NCBI GenBank assembly: GCA_900545085.1
Contig: UQXU01000007.1
Coordinates: 1 to 41,618 of the forward strand
Source of the DNA: an uncultured Eubacteriales bacterium
GTDB taxonomy: Bacteria; Bacillota; Clostridia; Christensenellales; Christensenellaceae
Length of the DNA stretch: 41,618 nucleotides
Direction of reading: 5' to 3'
Within the stretch, counting starts at the first letter, position 1. Every line of letters begins with the position of its first letter. Below the pieces are notes generated by a model. The model was not told where the DNA came from, made no database searches, and saw nothing but the letters and a program-made list of their open reading frames with translations. A program made the translations under genes and the position numbers. This document shows, one piece after another, positions 24,801 to 29,509 of this stretch.

Positions 24801-25258
24801 GCATATTCACCGGCATAAAAACTCGAATAACGCGGCAGAATAAACAGATGATGGCAAACTGCGTGTTTGAGGATATGACAGGCAGCATGGGAGTCGTGGT
24901 GTTTCCGAGAACGTACAAGGAGCAGGAATCCAAATTGCGCAAAGACGCCGTGCTTACTATATCCGGTAAGGTAATGGTGAACGAGGACGGACCGCCCGAG
25001 ATAATTCTCGATGGAATATTTGACTCATCAAATATCCCCACGGCGCAAAGGCTGTTCATAAAAGTGGCAAAGAAAAATGCGGCTCAGATGCGCAGTATAA
25101 TATCTGTGCTGTCGAGATACGCAGGAGAAAATACCGTGATAGTTTATGTCGAAAGCAATAAGCAGAAGCTACCCATGAAGCGAGGGGTGGATATATCTCC
25201 GGCTCTGCTGAGAGAGCTGAAGGACATGCTCGGAGATGAAAACGTCGCGGTTGCGTGA
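21848..25258 (+). CDS. dnaE: DNA polymerase III subunit alpha (DnaE type)
   Basis: A 1136-residue replicative polymerase alpha subunit. The N-terminal PHP domain starts with HLHVHTEYSLLDGA and contains ITDHGAMYG. The C-family polymerase core has GPGRGSAAGS (about residue 350) and the catalytic aspartates in MPDIDIDF (about 391-398). The end carries an OB-fold (about 980-1060, with FEDMTGSMGVVVFP). No exonuclease insertion is present, so this is DnaE rather than PolC. The start at 21848 has AGGAAGGAAG upstream; a longer upstream frame lacks homology. A possible promoter is TTATTG-18-TATACT near 21680-21705. The sequence after it shares a motif with the mtrB leader. Confidence 0.97.
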   Translation: MTDFVHLHVHTEYSLLDGASRVSEVTKRAAELGMKALAITDHGAMYGIIEFYKAAQAAGIKPILGCEFYIVNGDRREKSTAAREYAHLILLAKNKTGYKNLMKLCSAGFTEGFYYKPRIDHEILKEHSEGLVCMSACLAGEIPSALVRGEYDAAKEAAAWYKSVFGEDFYLELQDHGIPEQRMINPQLIKIARELGIELAVTNDSHYTLKEDAQAQEVLMCLQMGRTIDEGGLFDSDEFYLKSPEEMASLFSYVPEAVENTVKIADKCNVELEFGELHLPDFPIPDGFASHYEYLEYVTREGMKKRYANPDEHEERLMYELETIRSMGFVDYFLIVWDYVAFARGKGIMVGPGRGSAAGSIVAYALGITNIDPIKYGLLFERFLNPERVSMPDIDIDFCYERRGEVIDYVVSKYGSDRVAQIITFGTLGARQVVRDVARVLKISVAESDRVAKMIPFELKMTIDRALEINSRLRAEYESNDVIKSWLDMARKLEGMPRHTSTHAAGVVISKEPVTEYVPLCVSQKDDAVMTQVTMNHLESLGLLKMDFLGLRTLTVIRDTLDMLRQRGIDIDIDEIDMEDQKVYDLISSGETDGMFQLESEGMRSLMMQLRPENLGDIMVGISLFRPGPMSKIPDYIAGKNNRENVRYADKILEKSLGDTYGCMVYQEQVMEIVRDMAGYSLGRSDLVRRAMAKKKKDVMERERHVFIYGEDDVNGALKRGVSKKAATEVFDQMMDFAQYAFNKSHACAYAVVSYQTAWLKCYYEPEFMTALLNSFISNSDKLAHYMRYVKRRGIKLLPPDVNKSGAKFTVENGGIRFGLAALRQIGGAIDGLIKERENGDFIDLEDCISRTVTYINKSQIESLILSGCFDYTGANRAQLMAVYEQLIKSAAAKAKRELAGQGSFFDMEGAPRQSMELPDVPEFEPLQKLAFEKEKTGLYISAHPMEQYAEQIEKQSYTISDLTAAEHDIRAAEKYDGMRVRLMGIFTGIKTRITRQNKQMMANCVFEDMTGSMGVVVFPRTYKEQESKLRKDAVLTISGKVMVNEDGPPEIILDGIFDSSNIPTAQRLFIKVAKKNAAQMRSIISVLSRYAGENTVIVYVESNKQKLPMKRGVDISPALLRELKDMLGDENVAVA

Positions 25259-25279
25259 GACGGCAAATTGTGGTAGAAT
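25251..25279 (+). promoter_or_regulatory. Possible promoter of mtrB-pfkA
   Basis: TTGCGT (25251-25256, inside the end of dnaE), a 17-bp spacer and TAGAAT (25274-25279), with TGG before the -10. The leader of about 100 nt contains TTAGCTGATAC at 25284, also found in front of dnaE. Confidence 0.45.
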
Positions 25280-25383
25280 TTCTTTAGCTGATACTTGAGC
25301 TGCGCGGCGCGCTGCAAATCGGTATCTCCATTAGTTTTTAGAAAAGAACGAGACAAGAAGAACGGAGCATCCGTACGGAACAG

Positions 25384-25629
25384 ATGGATATGAAGCAGGA
25401 TAACGACGCTAGATTCGGAGAATATATAGTTGTAAAAGCGCTCGAGGACGGAGCCAGTGTAATAGGCATGACGCGAGGCGACGACACCCGCCTGAAGCAC
25501 ACGGAAGTGTTGGCGAAGGGCGAAGTGCTTGTTGCGCAGTTCACTGAGAACATATCTGCAATGAAAATCCGCGGAATGACGCAGGTTTATACGGCGCACG
25601 GCGTGCTTCGAAGCGGAGAAGAAGATTAA
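25384..25629 (+). CDS. mtrB: TRAP (trp RNA-binding attenuation protein) homologue with altered RNA-contact residues
   Basis: An 81-residue homologue of TRAP, an 11-subunit ring that binds tryptophan and then (G/U)AG repeats in trp leader RNAs. Aligned with the Bacillus subtilis protein from memory, GMTRGDDT and KGEVLVAQFTEN match its GLTRGTDT and KGEVIIAQFTEH, including tryptophan-pocket residues Thr30, Gln52 and Thr54. Of the RNA-binding Lys37/Lys56/Arg58 triad, the last two are kept (Lys61, Arg63) but the first is Val42; Asp39 is replaced by Ala44 and His51 by Asn56. No trp gene or anti-TRAP gene is in the window. It lies 24 bp before pfkA, probably on one transcript. The ATG at 25390 is an alternative start. 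Family firm; RNA target unknown. Confidence 0.85.
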   Translation: MDMKQDNDARFGEYIVVKALEDGASVIGMTRGDDTRLKHTEVLAKGEVLVAQFTENISAMKIRGMTQVYTAHGVLRSGEED

Positions 25630-25653
25630 GCTGAAAGGACGGCAATTTAAAAT

Positions 25654-26622
25654 ATGACTAATACGGCGAAGAGGATTGCAATACTGGCGAGCGGCGGCGA
25701 CACACCCGGCATGAACGCAGCTACATACTACCTTTACAAAACCGCAAAGAGCTACGGCATGACTGTGCTGGGCGTGCGCAAGGGGTATACGGGATTGATT
25801 GAAGGCAGGATAGAAGAGCTGCGCGACGATGATATAGAGGGTATACTCGGCACGGGAGGCACGATGCTCAAAACCTCGCGCTGCGAGGAAATGCGAACGC
25901 CGGAAGGTCAGGCCAAGGCGGTCGAGGTGGCGAAAGCATTCGATATAGATACTCTGGTGGTTCTCGGCGGCGACGGCAGCTATATGGGCGCGAAGCAGCT
26001 TGATTCTCTCGGCGTGCCGACTATCGGACTGCCCGGAACTATAGATAACGATCTGGGGTATACGGATTATACAATTGGTTTCGACACGGCGGTGAACGGC
26101 GTAATCGGAGAAATGGACAAGATCCGGGACACGATGTCCTCTCATGAGCGCATAGGCGTTATAGAAGTGATGGGGAATCACTGCGGAGATATCGCTCTCG
26201 ACGCGGCGATTACAGGCGGCGCGGAGTATGCTATAGTTCCGGAAGAACCTTTTGATATAGACGAGATAGGAGCGAGCCTCAAACGCAGGAGGATTCAAGG
26301 TCAAAAGACATGCCTCATTGTTATCGCGGAAGGAGCGGGCAAGGGAGAGGCCATAGCGAACTACCTGGGCGCAAAGACGGGATTTGATGTGAAGTCTATA
26401 AAACTGGGATATGTACAGCGCGGCGGTCATCCGACTGTTTTCGACAGGATGCTTGCGAGCAGAATGAGCCTGCATGCTATAAAGCTTATAAGCGAAGGAG
26501 TATCTTCTCGCGCGGTTGGAATAAAGGACAACAAAATCATAGATATGGATCTGGCAGAGGCTGTCGCTGTGAAAAACGTATTTGACAAGGAGCTTTACGA
26601 GTTCCACAAGAGCCTCTGGTAG
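25654..26622 (+). CDS. pfkA: 6-phosphofructokinase (ATP type)
   Basis: A 322-residue phosphofructokinase converting fructose 6-phosphate to the 1,6-bisphosphate in glycolysis. It has SGGDTPGMNA (nucleotide site), GGDGS (Gly at the position that separates ATP from PPi enzymes), PGTIDND with catalytic Asp131 and Gly instead of the PPi-type Lys, SSHER with Arg166 (E. coli Arg162), and VQRGG. The family motif MGR (E. coli 169-171) reads MGN here, so the catalytic-site Arg171 is Asn175. Length and the rest of the fold are normal. Shine-Dalgarno GAAAGGA lies about 12 bp upstream. Likely active, but that substitution deserves attention. Confidence 0.94.
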   Translation: MTNTAKRIAILASGGDTPGMNAATYYLYKTAKSYGMTVLGVRKGYTGLIEGRIEELRDDDIEGILGTGGTMLKTSRCEEMRTPEGQAKAVEVAKAFDIDTLVVLGGDGSYMGAKQLDSLGVPTIGLPGTIDNDLGYTDYTIGFDTAVNGVIGEMDKIRDTMSSHERIGVIEVMGNHCGDIALDAAITGGAEYAIVPEEPFDIDEIGASLKRRRIQGQKTCLIVIAEGAGKGEAIANYLGAKTGFDVKSIKLGYVQRGGHPTVFDRMLASRMSLHAIKLISEGVSSRAVGIKDNKIIDMDLAEAVAVKNVFDKELYEFHKSLW

Positions 26623-26649
26623 ACACTGTAACAGAGAGGAAGGGAAACT

Positions 26650-27069
26650 ATGGTTGCGGCAACGTATAAATTGAGAGTCAGATATAATGAATGCGGACCG
26701 GACGGTTTTTGTTATCACGGCAATTACTATAGCTGGTTTGATATGGCGCAGAAGGAATTCCTGAGACAGCATCCGGAAGCAAACGCGGAATACCGCAGCT
26801 CGGGTACGCATATCATGCCGCTGGATACACACTAGCGGTACTATGTTCCCGTGTTTCAGGATGATGAGCTGACGGTTGAACTGAGAATTAAGCATGTATC
26901 CAACGTGCGGGTAGAGGTGGAGTACACGCTTGTTCGTGATTCGGACGGAGCGAAGGCGGCCGTCTGCTATACGAAATGCGCTTGCATGAGCGTTTCTAAT
27001 AGGCCGTTGGTGCTCAAAACTGTTTTGCCGCAGCTTTATTCTGTGCTTTGTGACAATGTTGACGAGTAA
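26650..27069 (+). pseudogene. Hot-dog acyl-CoA thioesterase (4HBT/YbgC family), split by an in-frame amber codon
   Basis: One reading frame of 139 codons encodes a complete 4-hydroxybenzoyl-CoA thioesterase-like protein, but codon 62 (26833-26835) is TAG. The frame continues without shift as RYYVPVFQDDELTVEL. A CAG to TAG change would explain it. The N-terminal motif YNECGPDGFCYHGNYYSWFD matches the family pattern in which the catalytic Asp follows E/D-C; here that residue is Gly16, a second lesion. GAGGAAGGG precedes the ATG. Two independent defects argue for a decayed gene, not recoding. TAG is an ordinary stop elsewhere in the window (pfkA, first permease). It follows pfkA by 27 bp. Confidence 0.82.
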
Positions 27070-27098
27070 AGCTTTGTACGGCGGAAATAACTAAAATA

Positions 27099-27216
27099 TA
27101 ACCGTGAACAGATGTCCCCCGCCTATAGGTGGCGGGGGACATTTAAGCCTTCAGCGGCGGTGCAATCCGACGCTGAAGCTCACTTGTTGAATGACGGGGC
27201 GTTGCCCCTTATTGAA
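27099..27216 (+). repeat. Dispersed repeat R1, copy D
   Basis: TAACCGTGAACAGATG, then a perfect GTCCCCCGCC/GGCGGGGGAC hairpin (this stem is AACCCGC/GCGGGTT in copy A, so both strands changed together), the second hairpin with one mismatch, and the GGGGC/GCCCC hairpin to TTATTGAA. The third hairpin (22 bp in copy A) is cleanly missing. Confidence 0.8.
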
Positions 27217-27290
27217 AAAAGCGGGCTGTTGTGATATGCACTCCTAAAAGTCAGACACTTTTGGGATGTATATCAGTTGCGCCCGCTTTT
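27216..27290 (-). terminator. Two-tier terminator of the small membrane protein gene
   Basis: On the minus strand AAAAGCGGGC pairs with GCCCGCTTTT and a T run follows. The roughly 55-nt interior folds into a second long hairpin, TGATAT..CTTTT with matching CAAAAG..ATATCA. The structure follows the stop codon of the 51-aa gene by 3 bp. Confidence 0.72.
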
Positions 27291-27293
27291 GCT

Positions 27294-27449
27294 TTACAGC
27301 AGTCCGGCTGAGGATAGAGTGAGATACAGCGCGCCGCAGAAGAAAAAGGTAAGCACGCCGCCGAAGCGCCGCGTCAGCAAGCGGCTAAAAAGGTGAAGCG
27401 CAGTCAGGAGACCTGCGAGAGAGAGTACCAACAAAAAACTTATTTCCAT
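27294..27449 (-). CDS. Small hydrophobic membrane protein, 51 aa
   Basis: An ATG at 27449 (minus strand), 11 bp after a strong Shine-Dalgarno (GCGGAGG), opens a 51-residue frame closed by TAA. It encodes two hydrophobic stretches, MEISFLLVLSLAGLLTALHLF and GVLTFFFCGALYLTLSSAG, joined by a basic turn (SRLLTRRFG), a helical-hairpin membrane protein with the basic loop predicted inside. A terminator starts 3 bp after the stop. I do not recognise a family. Good ribosome site, complete frame and dedicated terminator support a real gene. It is transcribed divergently from the uracil-DNA glycosylase gene. No clear promoter was seen in the 140 bp between them. Confidence 0.68.
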   Translation of the reverse strand: MEISFLLVLSLAGLLTALHLFSRLLTRRFGGVLTFFFCGALYLTLSSAGLL

Positions 27450-27589
27450 TATAAAAAATACCTCCGCAATAGCTTCCGGAATGTGAGCGGACGCTCTTTA
27501 TTTAATATGCGTAGGACCTGACCGAGATAACACGATAATTTGAAAACAAATTAAGAACACTGTATTAAAATAAAAAAATCGGAGTAGTT

Positions 27590-28168
27590 ATGGATAAACT
27601 GAAACAGATATATGAAGCTGCGGCAGAAAAAACTAAAAAAGAGACGAATTACCCGCCGGAGGAGCTTGTTTTTGGGCAGGGTTCGCGGGAAAGCGACATA
27701 GTCCTGATCGGGGAAGCGCCGGGCGCGACGGAAGTCGAGGAGAGGAGGCCTTTCGCCGGAAAAGCCGGAAAGAACCTGGACGAATTTCTCGAAATCACGG
27801 GGATAGAGCGCGCAAGTCTGTTTATCACGAATGTAGTTAAGCTGAGACCTTTTAGAGAAAAAAACGGACGGAGGAGCAACAGGCCGCCTACTGCAAAAGA
27901 AATTGCGGTTTTTTCCGACTGCCTTGAGGCAGAATTGGATTATCTGTCGCCAAAGCTTATAGTCACGCTCGGGAACACGGCTCTGAGGGCTATGCTGAAA
28001 GATAAAAGAGCAGTCATAGGAGAATACCACGGAAGGCTGACGAATGCAGGAAGGGGGAGGCTTGTCTTTGCATTGTACCATCCGGCCAGTGTTATATATA
28101 ACAGAGCTTTGAGAGATATTTATATTGAAGATTTAAAAAAGCTGCGTGAGGTCGTGCGGCAATTATGA
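27590..28168 (+). CDS. Uracil-DNA glycosylase, family 4-like, without the Fe-S cysteines
   Basis: A 192-residue uracil-DNA glycosylase of the family 4/5 superfamily, removing uracil from DNA at the start of base excision repair. Motif A is GEAPGATEVEERRPFAGKAG and motif B YHPASVIYN; between them lies FITNVVKLRPF. Family 4 enzymes usually carry four Fe-S ligand cysteines: a CxxC pair near the N-terminus, one in NVVKCRPP and one about 15 residues later. Here the CxxC is missing, the NVVK site is Leu, and only a Cys near the last position (FSDCLEAEL) remains, so the cluster is probably absent. Start set by GGAG about 7 bp upstream. Confidence 0.86.
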   Translation: MDKLKQIYEAAAEKTKKETNYPPEELVFGQGSRESDIVLIGEAPGATEVEERRPFAGKAGKNLDEFLEITGIERASLFITNVVKLRPFREKNGRRSNRPPTAKEIAVFSDCLEAELDYLSPKLIVTLGNTALRAMLKDKRAVIGEYHGRLTNAGRGRLVFALYHPASVIYNRALRDIYIEDLKKLREVVRQL

Positions 28169-28196
28169 CGCGAATGTAAAATTTACCGCCTATAAG

Positions 28197-28225
28197 TTGA
28201 CAGATAAAATTTGTATGGATACAAT
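28197..28225 (+). promoter_or_regulatory. Promoter of the SH3/peptidoglycan-binding gene
   Basis: TTGACA (28197-28202), a 17-bp spacer and TACAAT (28220-28225), 42 bp before the ATG. Near-consensus and apparently intact although the gene behind it is frameshifted. Confidence 0.78.
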
Positions 28226-28266
28226 GAAATTGAAGTAAGATTTGCAATTTATGGGAGGCGAAGAAA

Positions 28267-29443
28267 ATGAGCGGATTGGCGCGATTTGTGAAAAAGAGAA
28301 TATATGCTCTTTGCATAGCGGCATTGGCTCTTGTTGTTCTCGCCGTGCCGGGCAATGCGTCTGCCGTGGACAAATTCGAAGATGCAATAATAACGGGAAG
28401 CGGCGCGGAGATAAGACTGCGCCCGTCCGAGGATTCTCCTGTACAAATTCGGCAAAAGCGCGACCATAGGTGTGTTCAGTGAAGAAAGCGGATGGTATCG
28501 CATAATATACGGGAACTACCGAGGCTATGTGAAAAAAGAGAATGTATTTCTTTCGTCGACGGATTCGCTGGTAGGGAACGCTTTGAAGGACGGTACGGCG
28601 GTCAGAGACGGAGCGAGCGAATATGCCGCGGAGACTGCTTCTCTGAATGCGGGAGACGGAGTGACAATTAGAGGCGTCAGCGGAGACTGCTATGAGGTAG
28701 AATTTCAGCAAGACGGCCGGGACTGCGCAGGCTATGTGCTTATGTCGGATATAAAAACAGAAAACGGAAAAACGGCTGTAACCATGCTGAAAAAGGGCAT
28801 GGAAGGCGTTGAGGTCAAGAGGATGCAGCAGGAGCTGAGATCGAGAGGATTTCTCACTGCGTCGGCTACCGGTTATTACGGAGACAGTACAGAATCAGCT
28901 CTCAAAGCTTTTCAGAAAGCGGCAAAGCTGCAGGAGGACGGCGTAGCGAGCGAAGAGACGCTGGAGCTGCTTTACGGCGATAACGACATAAAACAGACAA
29001 AGGCGAACATGGCGGGGATAGAAGGCAGCGTCGAGCTTTCAGACTGGGAGACAATAAGATACGTTTTCAAAGGCTGGAGAGAAGGCGAAGAGACGGAAGC
29101 GCTCGTAACGGACGTCGATACGGGGATAAGCTATAAAGTCGTGCGGTTCGGCGGATGGGAACACGCAGACTGCGAACCGCTGACGGCGGAGGATACGGCG
29201 AAAATGAAGAAAGCGGCGGGAGGCTCGTGGACATGGAGCCGGAGAGCCATCTGGGTTACGGTCGGCGGGCATACATACGCGGCGTCTCAGCACAGCATGC
29301 CGCATATGGACGACGTAGTGAGCGGAAACAATTTTGAAGGTCACTTTTGTATTCATTTTAACGGTTCCAAAGTACACAAGACGGGCGAGGAGTGCCCCAG
29401 GCATCAGGCCATGGTACGCAAGGCGTATAGAGCAGGTCAGTAA
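28267..29443 (+). pseudogene. Exported SH3/peptidoglycan-binding protein, frameshifted
   Basis: Two overlapping frames together encode one exported wall protein. The first (28267-28482) gives a signal peptide (ending near NASA) and the start of an SH3b domain, RLRPSEDSPV. The second continues it (LYKFGKSATIGVFSEESGWYR), then a second SH3b-like domain, a PG_binding_1 domain (KKGMEGVEVKRMQQELRSRG with YYGDSTESALKAFQ), and a C-terminal domain of about 130 residues with SQHSMPHMDDVVSGNNFEGH and FCIHFNGSKVH, which I cannot name. The frame break is near 28440, at CCTGTAC; loss of one unit of a CCTGT repeat would account for it. GGGAGG precedes the ATG, and promoter and terminator are intact, so the lesion may be recent or reversible. 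Confidence 0.8.
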
Positions 29444-29473
29444 GGCAGAGCGTTTTTGGTTGGATAGCAATAA

Positions 29474-29505
29474 AGAAAGACGAGCAGAGATTGCTCGTCT
29501 TTTTT
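29474..29505. terminator. Bidirectional terminator between converging genes
   Basis: AAAGACGAGCA/TGCTCGTCTTT with a short loop, A run on one side and T run on the other. It serves the frameshifted wall-protein gene (plus) and the penicillin-binding protein gene (minus). Confidence 0.88.
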
Positions 29506-29509
29506 GCGG

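Noticed and set aside
25259..25383. TAG/GAG triplets in the mtrB leader as an autogenous TRAP site
   Set aside because: About seven triplets in 95 nt with irregular spacing; TRAP sites need roughly nine to eleven with 2-3 nt spacers.
26833..26835. Amber codon as programmed recoding
   Set aside because: TAG ends other genes here (pfkA, first permease), and the thioesterase also lacks its catalytic Asp.
25144..26895. 583-codon minus-strand frame opposite the end of dnaE, mtrB and pfkA
   Set aside because: It lies entirely across well-supported genes, has no family resemblance and is rich in Arg/His/Ser as typical antisense shadows.
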